Source: Diplonema japonicum (lineage: Eukaryota > Euglenozoa > Diplonemea > Diplonemida > Diplonemidae). Taken from it: a stretch of DNA of 64,000 nt. Shown here in pieces: positions 48,229-58,628 of the stretch; position 1 is the first letter of the stretch, and each line of letters opens with the position of its first letter. The notes under the pieces are model-generated. The model was not told the DNA's origin, did not search any database, and worked only from the letters and a program-made list of their open reading frames with translations. Location: NCBI GenBank assembly GCA_964019335.1, contig OZ025738.1, positions 310,001-374,000 on the forward strand, given 5' to 3'. A program made the translations under genes and the position numbers.

Positions 48229-49923
48229 TCAACGTCCCCCCCCCCCCCCCCCCCCCCCCCCCTTGACGCCCATGACGGCTTCAGTTATCTCAGCAGTCAG
48301 GTTGGTGTTTTTAAGGCGCTTGCTGACCTCCAAAGCCTCTTCGAAGTGCGAAAGTGCTGCGGAAGAATCCCCTAAATTCTCATAAACTCCCCCCACCGCT
48401 AGCAAGTACTCGGCCACACTATCATCACCCCCCTCCGGGTACAGCCTCTTCACTATACCCAACGCTTTCTTTTGATGCTCAAGACAATCGGACAGTCCCA
48501 CATGGGCAAGTCCTATCTTGTGGTGTATATTTGCAATGCTGAGATGGTCGGAGGGAAAATGTTTTTCGTATGTGTCCAATGCTTTCTGATAGCATGTCAG
48601 AGCAGAGTCGTTGTTGTCGCTGTCGGTGAACCTGTCCCCCATTCTGCAGAGATACCCAGCAGTGTCCTTTGTGCCGGTACCAGTTGGGTGTGACTTTCGC
48701 TCTATTTCAAGTGCTTTCGTGTAATAGCCCAGTGAGGTGTCCGTGCACTCACAACAGTCCCCGATATTGCAGAGAACATCAGCGATCTCGGCGTAATGGT
48801 CACCTGTAGGCTGTGCTCTGTACACATCTAAGGCTTCCTCGTAATATTCTCGTGCTGAGGCGAGGTCGCCCTCCTGCTCGGAGCACCACCCCAAGTTGTA
48901 TAAGTACGTGGCGCAGGTTGGAAGGTCTCGCGGGTTCAGCATCCTCTCGACCAACAGAGCTTTTTGAAACGGCTCCATCGCCGTAAGGAAGCTGCCCATG
49001 TCGCACAGGCAGTTTCCTAGCTTGTTGAAGATCGACGGCATGGCCTCGAAGTTTTTCCTTTCCGAGTGTTCCATGAGGGCTTCGGTGAGGTACTCTACAG
49101 CGGGGGGATATTCTTTTTTGCCTTCGTGCCAGAGTGCCAAGCTGCAAAGGTGCGGAGCAGTTGGTTTGTTAAGCCGTTTCGCTATGTCGACTGCTTCTTG
49201 GTAGTGGTGACGGGCGATGTCGGCCCCCGGTGGGTGGGTATCACCGAGACGCTGCAGCCAGGCAGGCAGGAGTTTGTGTTGTGAAGAACATTTTTTTAAC
49301 ATTTTCGTCGACGTGGTGAAGTGTTCGATCGCGGCGTCCTTGTTTTGCCTGTTCACATACACCTCACCAATGCCTTGCAGGCAGAACGCAAGCTGCTCGT
49401 GAGTCCCGCTGAGCTCGCCCCATACCTCCATCGCCATCCTCAGGTGCTGCAGTGCTGTTTCGTCATGTGCCATGTTCTTGTTGTCCCGTGCTTCCATAAT
49501 GCATGCATCACCTATGGATAGGTGGACCGCGGCCACTTTGTACTTGTATGTTCGTTTCATGATGTTTTGCTTTGTGGTGAATTGAGTCTCTAGTAATCTT
49601 TGCTCGAGGTCGTAGTTGGTGTCGGCACTTTGCAGTTCTTTTTCGAGCCGCTTGAGTTTCTGAGTGAAGGCGTCCATAACCTTCGGAATAACCTTTAGCT
49701 CGCTCATGTCTTCCAAAGGGAGGTACATCACTTGTGTGTCATCTTCCAGCTCCTCGTCTTCAAACGACAGTGCGAATGTGTCAGCATGTATTTGGGTCTC
49801 TAGTGCGAATTTCTCTTTTAGATCTTTCACTTTTTCGGTTCCTTCTGCATCCACCGCAATGGTGCCTGCCGAGCCAGATATCTGAAGGGAAACAGAGGTC
49901 ACCTTGCGCTTTCGTTCCGCCAT
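48229..49923 (-). CDS. UBL-TPR protein
   Basis: The protein is 564 residues from MAERKRKVTSV at 49923. Residues 5-78 are ubiquitin-like (VSLQISGSAGTIAVDAEGTE; FALSFEDEELEDD) and close to the UBL of the ankyrin gene. A coiled-coil-like helix follows (FTQKLKRLEKELQSADTNYDLEQ). About eight kinesin-light-chain-type TPRs come next, with pairs such as AREYYEEALDVYRAQ, LGYYTKALEIERKSH, LTCYQKALDTYEKHF and LSHFEEALEVSKRL. The last residues are a run of glycines from a C-tract (48237-48262), so the true C-terminus depends on its exact length. A T-tract precedes the start. No catalytic domain is seen. An adaptor or scaffold role is likely. Its first 17 codons and leader are duplicated at 54614-54664. 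Confidence 0.8.
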   Translation of the reverse strand: MAERKRKVTSVSLQISGSAGTIAVDAEGTEKVKDLKEKFALETQIHADTFALSFEDEELEDDTQVMYLPLEDMSELKVIPKVMDAFTQKLKRLEKELQSADTNYDLEQRLLETQFTTKQNIMKRTYKYKVAAVHLSIGDACIMEARDNKNMAHDETALQHLRMAMEVWGELSGTHEQLAFCLQGIGEVYVNRQNKDAAIEHFTTSTKMLKKCSSQHKLLPAWLQRLGDTHPPGADIARHHYQEAVDIAKRLNKPTAPHLCSLALWHEGKKEYPPAVEYLTEALMEHSERKNFEAMPSIFNKLGNCLCDMGSFLTAMEPFQKALLVERMLNPRDLPTCATYLYNLGWCSEQEGDLASAREYYEEALDVYRAQPTGDHYAEIADVLCNIGDCCECTDTSLGYYTKALEIERKSHPTGTGTKDTAGYLCRMGDRFTDSDNNDSALTCYQKALDTYEKHFPSDHLSIANIHHKIGLAHVGLSDCLEHQKKALGIVKRLYPEGGDDSVAEYLLAVGGVYENLGDSSAALSHFEEALEVSKRLKNTNLTAEITEAVMGVKGGGGGGGGGR

Positions 49924-50656
49924 TTATTTTTTTTGTTTCCCTCTCCCCTCCGTTCTCCTGGTTTTCATTTTTTTAAAAATATTTTTAGTGGTTTTGGAAA
50001 AAAAAAAAGAAAAGAAAAAAAGAAAAGAAGAATGACTTTGGTTGCTTCATAAACCGCCTGACGTACGAGCAACTTCTTTACCGCGCTAGCGGATGAGGGA
50101 AGGGTGGACTGCGTTCTGGTAGGTTGTTGTGCCCTGTAGTCAGGCACGAAAGGGTCGGACCACTCTTTTCTCTGTGCAGTCGGTACAGCGCATTGTCTTT
50201 CAAGTATTTCGCACGTTCTGTTGGATGCAAATTTCGGCCTTCCGGTGTACCCCTTCGATCGCTTGGGTGCACCTATCGATCGTAACGCCACGGATTCTGT
50301 TATTTCCCTGGGCAAAAAAAAAAAAAAAAAAAAAAGATATAAAGGGCCCCCCCGAATAATCCCTTTATTTGGGCAGTGGAGGGGGGGTGTTTGAGCTCCA
50401 AAAAAAAAGAATTATTTGGAATACACTTATTTGGGTTGTACTTATTTGGGCTGGGGGGCCTGCCACATGGAAAGCAGGGAGCGGGGTTTAGAGCACTTCG
50501 GAAATCTTAACATGCCAAATCGTGCCAAGACTTTTTTCATGCCCTTTTTTTTTTCCAAGGGAAATTTTAACAGTTTTTCTCCCAGGCTGTGGAGAACCCA
50601 CAAACGTTGCAGACAAACCGCCTGGTTTTGGCGTTAGGTGGTTGCTGGGAGGTTGC
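49873..50656. repeat. Segmental duplication, copy 1
   Basis: About 784 bp match 54614-55395 almost exactly. It covers the first 17 codons of the TPR gene, its leader and pyrimidine tract, a block of unknown function (50040-50310) and the first part of TIR element A. The duplication ends at the GGTTGC where the two copies of element A diverge. Confidence 0.85.
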
Positions 50657-50672
50657 TGAAATGATTTTAACC
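50338..50672. mobile_element. TIR element A, copy 4, truncated
   Basis: The left end (TATAAAGGGCCCCCCC) is intact. Homology stops at GAAATGATTTTAA (50660-50672), where piggyBac-like sequence begins. The right end of element A is missing. Confidence 0.65.
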
Positions 50673-51835
50673 ATCTACCAACAGACCATTTTTGCCCACC
50701 AGGGGGTAAATTTTCAAAACTTCAAAAAAAGCTATTCTAGCGCAACGCCGGGGCTATATGCCCCCGGAAATGCCTCCAGATGTCCCAATTCTGCCCACAG
50801 CAGGGCCCACCCCCACAACATTGTCAAAAATATCGTTCCTGAAGTGCCCGAGAGGGGGTACAAAAAACAAGTCAAAAAAATCGACTGTAAAATTCTATAA
50901 AAAGCTATTCAAGGCCTTCTTGACGCGGTTCGTACGTGCCCCAGGGCTGGGGGACTTCTTTTTTGACCCCGAGAGGGGTTTCTGGGGGTATCCCCGGCAA
51001 GGTGGCAGTCTTTGAAGTACGGAGTCACGCAAAGTTGTACCAAGCAGGCTGAACACTGAAATAGGGGTCTTTTCGACTTGCAATGCTTGCACCGCACGTT
51101 GCACTACTTTTTCGGGGAAATGGTCCCAGAAGGTACTGTCACGGCGCATTGGGGTCTCAGAGCACTCGTTCTGTGTTTCGGGGCATGGTATTGGGGCAGC
51201 CTGCTCTGTAGTTGACTTTATCTGTTGTTTAGACTGCCTCCCTAGTAGCCCTTCGATGACTGCCTCTTTGAAAGGCGTGAATCCACTGTCGTTCATACTC
51301 AGGGTGTTGGGGGGCAAGGCTTCTTTCCAAACAAGCCAAGCATTCGCCAGAGATTTACCTAACAAGTACGAAAATACTTTTAGGGGCCACTTTTAAGTCA
51401 TAAGGGTGCGTTTATGGCGTTTTGTCACAGCATCACCCAGCGTCGGTTCCGCCCATTGCGGTGTTGTAAATATGCACTTGGTGGGGAACAAGATGTCCTT
51501 TCCGGCTTCATTCTCTTTTGGCGGACGGTCAAATTTGACTTCACTGGAACATCCAACGTCGATAGAAAGCACACAGGCTTGATGTCATGCCATGTTGTGG
51601 TGCAAAGGATGCTCGTCTGCTGGTGGAACTGTGTCCCCACGGGATGCGCGTCCTTGGGCTTGCGGCCTCGCTTCTTTGGGGCGTCCATGATCTCCGGGAG
51701 GCCTTTGCGATAGGTAGAAGTCTGCCTCAGGGGCAGCAAGGGAGGACAAAGGTGCAGAAAGGGAACCCTGGGGGGTTTCTTCGCGCGGTTGCCGTTTGCA
51801 GCCCAGGCCAGTAGTTAGGTGGTAGTGGACCAGGC
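50669..51835 (-). pseudogene. PiggyBac-like transposase, C-terminal part, frameshifted
   Basis: Minus-strand segments in three frames match the piggyBac order. They are YRKGLPEI, TTTWHDIKPVCFLSTLD (the conserved W-x-D-x-KPV-x-LST region), YNTAMGGTDAG with a stop, ANAWLVWKEALPP, and a C-terminal zinc-binding segment RCKHCKSKRPLFQCSACLVQLCV. PiggyBac elements insert at TTAA, and a TTAA at 50669-50672 is exactly where host element A is broken. The 5' half and the opposite terminus are not recognisable, so the copy is truncated and inactive. Confidence 0.7.
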
Positions 51836-52954
51836 CCCCCTGACGGCCTTACCTAAAAAAAATTCCCGGACGGAAAAACTCCCGGACGCCATATTTAACT
51901 TGATATAGATTTCAGTTCAAGGCTGAACTCGAGAGGAAGGAAACGCTTTTGACGGCGTAGCTTGGGAGGAAAGAAAGTGAGCAGCTCACCCTAAAGTCCA
52001 ACAACGACAAAAGGAGCGCCACTCGTGAAACTATTAAAACCATGATGTGGGAAGGAAGTGAGAGGGTGGGGATGAAACTACGGGGGTGCCGGGATGGTCA
52101 GGACTTACTTTACTTTACAAGGTCAGGACTTCCAATACCATGTGGTCTTCTCACCCCTGCTTTCTGAAAATCTTTTTTTGATACCCAAAGGGGGGGGGGG
52201 GGGGGGGGGGAGAAGGAGGAAGCTGAGATGTTATATTAAAAGAAGGAGAAGAAAGATAAACAATTGTTTTTTTTTTTTCCCTTCTTTTTTTTTTTATTTA
52301 TTTTCTGGATTCCCTCTAAAGGAATTTTGGCTAGAGCCGGGAAAAAAAAAGCTTTCCATATTTCCCAAGGGAAAATAAAGCACTTTATTTTTTCATTTTG
52401 AAAGAAAAAAAATTCGCTGGCTGTTTAACACTTTACACTTTTTTTTTTTTTTTTTTTTTTTTTTTGGCTACTAAGGGTGCCGGACCTCAGTATCCTTTCC
52501 CCCCATAATTTTTTTTCTTAATTATACGTTATCGGGGGTGGGGGAATGTTTGTCTGTTTGTTTTGTTTGGGGAGAGGGGGGCTTTTTTTTTTCACACTGC
52601 TGCATCTGATTGGTCAGGTGCTGTGGTAGGTTCTCTGTTTCCGCGAGAAACAGGATGGTACACTCTCTATTTGGGGATCAGGGATGGGATCTCGGGATTC
52701 TGATTTAATGACAAGTGCCTCAGCCGCCTTCTGATCGGCATGCTACTTCAGCAGGTTAGATGGTTGTGGAGTTGTTGCGGGGGGGGGGGGGGGGGGGGGC
52801 AGGTCCCCGGTGTCTTCGAGGTATTGGATTGCTTTCCGTTGGTTTTTCCACAAAGATGTTTCTCAGCGCCAGGGTGTTCTTTTTTCTTCTTTTTTTCCCC
52901 TCTTTTTTTCTTCTTCTTCTAAACACCCACTTTTCTTTTTTTTCTTTTTAAATT
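51836..52954. other. No recognised gene; low-complexity and one dispersed repeat
   Basis: G-runs at 52190-52210 and 52779-52799, and T-runs throughout. The block GGTGCCGGACCTCAGTATCC at 52475-52494 also occurs in the array units. A small hairpin, CTGTTTC-CGCGA-GAAACAG, lies at 52635-52653. Confidence 0.5.
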
Positions 52955-54116
52955 CAAGTCGACAGTTTCTAGTTTTACGCACCCCTCCAAGAAGCCATCA
53001 CCAATGGAAGAAAGATTGGTCAACGTATTCAAGTCGATAGTTTCTAGTTTTTCGCACCCAAACAAGAAGCGATCACAAGTTGATGGTTTCTAGTTTTTTG
53101 CACCCAGACAAGAAGCGATCACCAATGGAAGAAAGATTGGTCATCGCATTCAAGTTTATGGTTTCTAGTTTTTTGCACCTAAACAAGAAGCGATCACCAA
53201 TGGAAGAAAGATTGGTCAACGCATTCAAGTTGATGGTTTCTAGTTTTACGCACCCTTCCAAGAAGCTATCACCAATAGAAGAAAGATTGGTCATCGCATT
53301 CAAGTCGATGGTTTCTAGTTTCACGCACCCAGACAAGAAGCAATCACCAATGGAAGAAAGATTGGTCATCGCATTCAAGTTGATGGTTTCTAGTTTTTTG
53401 CACCCTTCCAAGAAGTAATCACCAATAGAAGAAAGATTGGTCATCGCATTCAAGTCGATGGTTTCTAGTTTTACGCACCCATAAAAGAAGAAATCACCAA
53501 TAGAAGAAAGGTTGGTCATCGCATTCAAGTTGATGGTTTCTAGATTTTTGCACTCATATAAAAGATTTTCATCAATGGTGGAAACATTGGGGAGGATGAG
53601 ATCAACAGACGTCAGGTGGTCGCACTCTTCAAGAAACCCAGAGCCTATCCTTGTAACACAGCCTGTGGAGTCGGTGACAACGAGGAACCGAAGTCCGGAA
53701 GGAAGGACCGTCGTCTTCATGGACAAGACTTCGACAGCTGGCGAGTTCCCCACCTCCACCACCAGAACCAGCTCAGGGTCAGCTCTCACAAGCTCCTCAA
53801 GCTCTGAAACCACTTCTGAGCTCTCAAGCTCCTCCAGCTGAACGGTTCTCATCTTCTTCGCCTCCACATGGACCACGCTGCCCTCCACGAGCCCGAGTTC
53901 CTGGATATCTTCACCCCCGTTCCTGTCCAGGACCTCTCCCTCCCAAACCAGTTCGAACTTGCCTTCGAGTAAACCAGCAGCACACCCCGCCTTCTTGTAC
54001 AGGCTCCCCACCGTCTCCTTCCCCGACACTTCCACATCGTGAACCCCGCCTCCCGTCTTCACGAACACTGTCATATCGTTCACCTCTTCACCTGATCCCT
54101 CTCTCTTTCCATTCAT
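52955..54116 (-). CDS. UBL-LRR protein, prematurely stopped by a repeat deletion
   Basis: The open frame (54116-53073) encodes 347 residues. It starts MNGKREGSGEEVNDMTVFVK, with the ubiquitin-like domain at 16-90. The usual linker, DLPSGL..FLVVTDSTGCVT block and at least seven LRRs follow. The LRRs are highly similar to each other (KLETINLNAMTNLSSIGDxF). At 53073 the sequence jumps from ATCAACTTG directly to TGATCGCTTC, which removes about 29 bases of the expected repeat and creates a TGA. LRR sequence continues out of frame to about 52955. The extra N-terminal residues before MTVF are shared with the 58171 gene, which supports the start. Confidence 0.7.
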
Positions 54117-54271
54117 GTTCTTTTGGGTTCGTTTTTTATTCTTTTTTCTAATGTATTTTTCCTGTGTGCTTTGTCTCGAAGGCTGCAGGAGTCAAATGAA
54201 GAAGAAGAACCTCTAGAAAATAAAAAAACCTACTGTGAAACGAACATCTTCAAGAAAAAGGTGACGAATAA
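54117..54271. other. 5' flank of the UBL-LRR gene
   Basis: Nothing specific beyond A/T tracts. The CCTGCAGCCTTCGAGACAAAG string on the minus strand is followed by an A-rich leader. Confidence 0.4.
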
Positions 54272-54664
54272 CTATTTATTAAATGGGCTCGACCTCTGTG
54301 CTTTCATGACCCTTGTCGCTTCGTCTGGGTTGTTCCAGACCACCCTTCCTCTCTCCGCGATCCAGTCATTGATTTTTGTGCCGCCTGCGTCCTTTGTCAT
54401 GTGTGCACTCCACGTTTTGTGGTGCAGGTTTATGTCTCCTACCGTTAGGACGTTATCGCCGTCATGCAGGTCTTCTGCGGTGAAATCCTCTGTGCGGGTG
54501 TCGTCCCCTCCGTTGAGTGGTGGGCGGTAGAGGTTCACAATGTGGATGTCCGGTCCGTTCTTCTGGCTGATTAATACGGATATCTTTTCCGTCACTCTCT
54601 TGGTGTAAGTGTCGCCAGATATCTGAAGGGAAACAGAGGTCACCTTGCGCTTTCGTTCCGCCAT
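54272..54664 (-). pseudogene. Chimera: UBL-TPR N-terminus fused in frame to an AP-endonuclease fragment
   Basis: The first 17 codons (MAERKRKVTSVSLQISG) and the leader equal those of the TPR gene at 49923. At 54613 the sequence switches, in frame, to about 113 residues that match the middle of a retrotransposon AP-type endonuclease. These contain DIHIVNLYRPP, then VGDINLHHKTW (V-G-D-x-N core) and INDWIAERGRVVWNNPDEATR. The frame then ends. It lacks the N-terminal Glu motif and the C-terminal His motif, so endonuclease activity is not expected. Confidence 0.75.
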
Positions 54665-55395
54665 TTATTTTTTTTGTTTCCCTCTCCCCTCCGTTCTCCT
54701 GGTTTTCATTTTTTTAAAAATATTTTTGGTGGTTTTGGAAAAAAAAAAAGAAAAGAAAAAAAGAAAAGAAGAATGACTTTGGTTGCTTCATAAACCGCCT
54801 GACGTACGAGCAACTTCTTTACCGCGCTAGCGGATGAGGGAAGGGTGGACTGCGTTCTGGTAGGTTGTTGTGCCCTGTAGTCAGGCACGAAAGGGTCGGA
54901 CCACTCTTTTCTCTGTGCAGTCGGTACAGCGCATTGTCTTTCAAGTATTTCGCACGTTCTGTTGGATGCAAATTTCGGCCTTCCGGTGTACCCCTTCGAT
55001 CGCTTGGGTGCACCTATCGATCGTAACGCCACGGATTCTGTTATTTCCCTGGGCAAAAAAAAAAAAAAAAAAAAGATATAAAGGGCCCCCCCGAATAATC
55101 CCTTTATTTGGGCAGTGGAGGGGGGGTGTTTGAGCTCCAAAAAAAAAGAATTATTTGGAATACACTTATTTGGGTTGTACTTATTTGGGCTAGGGAGCCT
55201 GCCACATGGAAAGCAGGGAGCGGGGCTTAGAGCACTTCGGAAATCTTAACATGCCAAATCGTGCCAAGACTTTTTTCATGCCCTTTTTTTTTTCCAAGGG
55301 AAATTTTAACAGTTTTTCTCCCAGGCTGTGGAGAACCCACAAACGTTGCAGACAAACCGCCTGGTTTTGGCGTTAGGTGGTTGCTGGGAGGTTGC
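54614..55395. repeat. Segmental duplication, copy 2
   Basis: The partner of 49873-50656. The block is continuous through the leader and the start of TIR element A, so a single event copied both gene leader and mobile element. Confidence 0.85.
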
Positions 55396-56248
55396 AGGGG
55401 TCTGAGAGGCTTGAGAAACTGTCGGGGCTTGAGAAGCTTCAAGGGCTTGGGAGGCTGCTGGAGTCTCGTCAGGTGCAGTGTCCATTGTAACACCCGCAAC
55501 TACATTCTGTGCTGCACTGTCTAAAGCCCGACCCCTTCAAAGTGCTTACTTCGCTAAGCGCCCTTAGCTGTATGGTCTCCTCGGAACTACCTGGAAGGTA
55601 GCCGCAGGACCGCATACAGCTAAAGGTGCCGAGCAGTTGCATGACCTCTTACTTGCGTAAGCAGCCTCACAATACCGCCAGTGGGCTACGGCACAGCTTT
55701 GGGATCTTGCTCAGGAATGGAATATTGACATTGCGGGCCATGAAAGAAGCAAATACCGGATAAGCTGTCAACACATGAATCCACGTGCCCTTCCGGCAAC
55801 GCAGAAGCACCCGGGCCACCCACAAAGCGCCTTCGAACTCAGTAGTTCCGTGAAATTTTGAACCGTTCATCACGAACCATCTAGCTTCTTGCGTTAGAAA
55901 AATAGTCCCCACAATACCCCCAGGTGCTAAGCCCCGTGGCCCCTGTTCAAAATGCAAAAGAATTGCTTGTAAGTGCCCAAAAAGTGCCCAAAACCAGGCG
56001 GAAATCGACTTTTTGGTCAAAAAAGGGGTGTATACATGGGTTAGGTCGGCTAGTACCCTGCACAGGCATAACTGAGAAAAGCCCGTTGCACGACTACCAT
56101 GTGACCCCCCCACCCCGGTCCCCCCAAAAAAAAAAGAAAGGGGGTCGGGAATTATTTGGGAAATTTGGAGCGGAAAAATCCCCGAAAAAAAAAAGAATTA
56201 TTTGGGAAAAAACACATTATTTGGGAGGGAATTATTCCCCCCTTTATA
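55077..56248. mobile_element. TIR element A, copy 5 (short form)
   Basis: Both ends are present (TATAAAGGGCCC and CCCCCCTTTATA). It lacks the internal segment of about 375 bp seen in copies 1-3 and keeps the CTTACTTGCGTAAGC segment in the same orientation as copy 1. It may represent the ancestral form. Confidence 0.65.
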
Positions 56249-56464
56249 TGGTCACCTCTCTGCTATTTGTCACAAAGTACTGCCCGCAAATTTCATATTT
56301 CTTTAAGTGTAAAAATCAAAAGCCATGCCTGGATTAGCTCCAGAAGTGGAATAAAATTTCGAATAAGAAAATCATGGCTAGGTGCTGTTTAAACCCAGCG
56401 AAAATTAAGCAGGATTTACACTACTTTTCCCCTTAATTCCATGTCGAAGTTGTGCGAACTGTGT
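56249..56464. other. Unassigned spacer
   Basis: No gene or repeat is recognised here. It lies between TIR element A copy 5 and the zinc-finger remnant. Confidence 0.3.
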
Positions 56465-56644
56465 TCATGCGCCACGAGAACCGGTACCTTGTTGCCAGCT
56501 TCCCTCAGGCCATGAGCTCTGCGTGAAGGTAGACCCGGTTCGTGTCTTGCCCTTCCCGCAGTACTTGCATTTGAACGGGCCTTTAGGTTTGCTCGGCCGT
56601 TTCTTGGCTCTGGGCTTCTTGGGACAATGTCCTTCGTGCCAGCG

Positions 56645-56647
<3 letters not shown>
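56465..56647 (-). pseudogene. Zinc-finger tail remnant related to the 38658 gene
   Basis: The minus-strand frame MRWHEGHCPKKPRAKKRPSK and the following KCKYCG match the end of the first finger and the start of the second finger of the UBL-LRR-ZnF gene (MRWHERHCRNKP; CVKCG). After KTRTG the frame is lost, but a second frame continues with VYLHAELMA, matching AYLHAKQVI. An A-run (56648-56680) joins it directly. Confidence 0.65.
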
Positions 56648-56680
<33 letters not shown>

Positions 56681-56684
<4 letters not shown>

Positions 56685-56856
56685 TAACTCGTAAATGAGT
56701 CGCATTGTTGCTCTTGGGACGCCTCTAAGACCTGTGCCCTCACACGTATGTAGGGGTTCCCCTGCTGCTTCGTTTCCCACAGGCTTTTGTGGCTATTGTC
56801 TCCTATTTTTGCTTATTGAATCCCCCAAGGCACCACCCCCAGGGTCTTCTTTTTTT

Positions 56857-56888
<32 letters not shown>

Positions 56889-57103
56889 CCAACAGAAGGG
56901 GGTGGGGGGAGGGGGAGTAAATCAATCTTGTTCCCTCTTTTCCTTTCACACTGTACTGGGTGGTGTGGTTCTTCTACCTGACCTTTCGGCTGCCTTGATC
57001 GGCTTTGCCATGACACTGCGGCCGGCGGATTTTGTTCGTGTTCTTTTCTTTTTTGTGCTCTATTTGGACGATTGTACACACATGTGCAAATTGGCATTTT
57101 CGC
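56681..57103. other. Spacer with long T-run
   Basis: A T-run of nearly 40 bases at 56851-56888. Nothing else is recognised. Confidence 0.4.
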
Positions 57104-58171
57104 CTAATTTGCCACACGGCATCCCATTGTGGTCTGTATGCTTACCCAAGATGGCACCCTAAGACCATCTTTAATGTACCTCTCAGAAATATCACTGCCT
57201 CCTCTCAAAACGATGGTTTCTAGACTCCCGCAATTATATACAAAGTAATCACCAATAGAAAGAAAGTGCTTCGAACTTAGGTCGATGGTTTTTAGTTTGC
57301 TGCAGAATGAAAAGCAGTACTCTCCTAAGGAATAAAGATTGGTCATTGAACTCAAGTCGATGGCTTTTAGTTTATAGCAGCCAGACAAGAAGTTACGACC
57401 AATGGAAGAAACATTGGTCATCGAACTAAAGTCGAGGGTTTCTAGTTCTTCGTTCGCACACAAGAAGCAATGACCAATGGAATTAAGATTGGTCATCCCA
57501 TTCAAGTCAATTGTTTCTAGTTTTTTGCACCCTAATAAGAAGTAATCACCAACAGAAGAAAGATTGGTCATCGCTTTCAAGTCGATGGTTTCTAGATTTT
57601 TGCACTCTTTTAAAAAGTCATGATAAATAGTAGAAACATTGGGGAGGATGAGAGAGACAGACGTCAGGTGGTTGCATTTCCGAAGAAAACCCTCGTCTAT
57701 ACTTGTAACACAGCCTGTGGAGTCGGTGACAACGAGGAACTGAAGTCCAGAAGGAAGGTCACTGCTGCTCATGGACAAGACTTCGACAGCTGGAGAGTCC
57801 CCCACCTCCACCACCAGAACAAGCTCAGGGTCAGCTGACACAAGACCCTCAAGCTCAGAAAGTACTTCTGAGTTCTTGTCCTTCAGCTCTTCCAAATGAA
57901 CTGTTTTCTTGTTCTCCTCCACATGGACCATGGAGCCCTCCACGAGGGCAAGTTGCTGAAGCTCTTCACCCCCTTTCATGTCAAGGACCTCACCCTCCCA
58001 AACCAGTTTGAACCTGCCTTCGAGTAAACCAGCAGCACACCCCGCCTTCTTGTACAGGCTCCCCACTGTCTCCTTCCCCGACACTTCCACATCGTGAACC
58101 CCGCCTCCCGTCTTCACGAACACTGTCATATCGTTCACCCCTTCATCTGATCTCTTTCTCTTTCTGTTCAT
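57104..58171 (-). CDS. UBL-LRR protein
   Basis: The protein is 355 residues from MNRKRKRSDEGVNDMTVF at 58171. The basic N-terminal segment could be a nuclear-localisation signal, but it is short. The ubiquitin-like domain spans about 15-90. The block DLPSGLQFLVVTDSTGCVT is followed by seven to eight BspA-type LRRs (NLETIDLKAMTNLSSVGDYF and relatives). The C-terminal tail (SERYIKDGLRVPSWVSIQTT) is not a repeat. Among the UBL-LRR copies in this window it is the most complete, with no frame lesion, and is the best representative of the family. No signal peptide or TM is seen, so it is probably intracellular. Confidence 0.8.
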   Translation of the reverse strand: MNRKRKRSDEGVNDMTVFVKTGGGVHDVEVSGKETVGSLYKKAGCAAGLLEGRFKLVWEGEVLDMKGGEELQQLALVEGSMVHVEENKKTVHLEELKDKNSEVLSELEGLVSADPELVLVVEVGDSPAVEVLSMSSSDLPSGLQFLVVTDSTGCVTSIDEGFLRKCNHLTSVSLILPNVSTIYHDFLKECKNLETIDLKAMTNLSSVGDYFLLGCKKLETIDLNGMTNLNSIGHCFLCANEELETLDFSSMTNVSSIGRNFLSGCYKLKAIDLSSMTNLYSLGEYCFSFCSKLKTIDLSSKHFLSIGDYFVYNCGSLETIVLRGGSDISERYIKDGLRVPSWVSIQTTMGCRVAN

Positions 58172-58628
58172 GTTCTTTTTTTTTCGTTCTTTTCCCCCCA
58201 AACACTTCTTGTTTTGTTTTTATTTTCCCTGTGTGCTTGTCGTGAAGGCTTCAGAAAAAGTAGATCTTGTATACCACAAACGTGACTTTGATTTTAGTGG
58301 GGCCTGTCCTATCAGGCCAAAAATAATAAAAATAGTTTTTTGTATTGTTCTGTAAAAAGTCCCAAGTATGGTCCAAAAGGTTGCCACGAATCTATGAGGA
58401 TCTGGCACTACCTACGGGTAGCTCGCGACGAGGAAGGCAAATGGTCTAAGGATCTACTTCCGACGCTGCACAGTTACATGCTACGGCTTGTCTCTGCTGG
58501 AGGAGGCCGCGAGGACACTTGGTCGGCATCGCTGTGAAAGCCCCGAGGAGCAGAGCCGGTTCATTTTTTCATAGCGCATTTTGCGTTAAGAAGCGAAAGC
58601 CTGGATAGCTGCGCTTCATCCTCGCCTG
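58172..58628. other. Upstream spacer of the UBL-LRR gene
   Basis: A plus-strand frame at 58340-58537 contains CHESMRIWHYLRVARDEEGKW. It may be part of the reverse-transcriptase element that follows on the same strand, but homology is not recognised. Confidence 0.3.
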
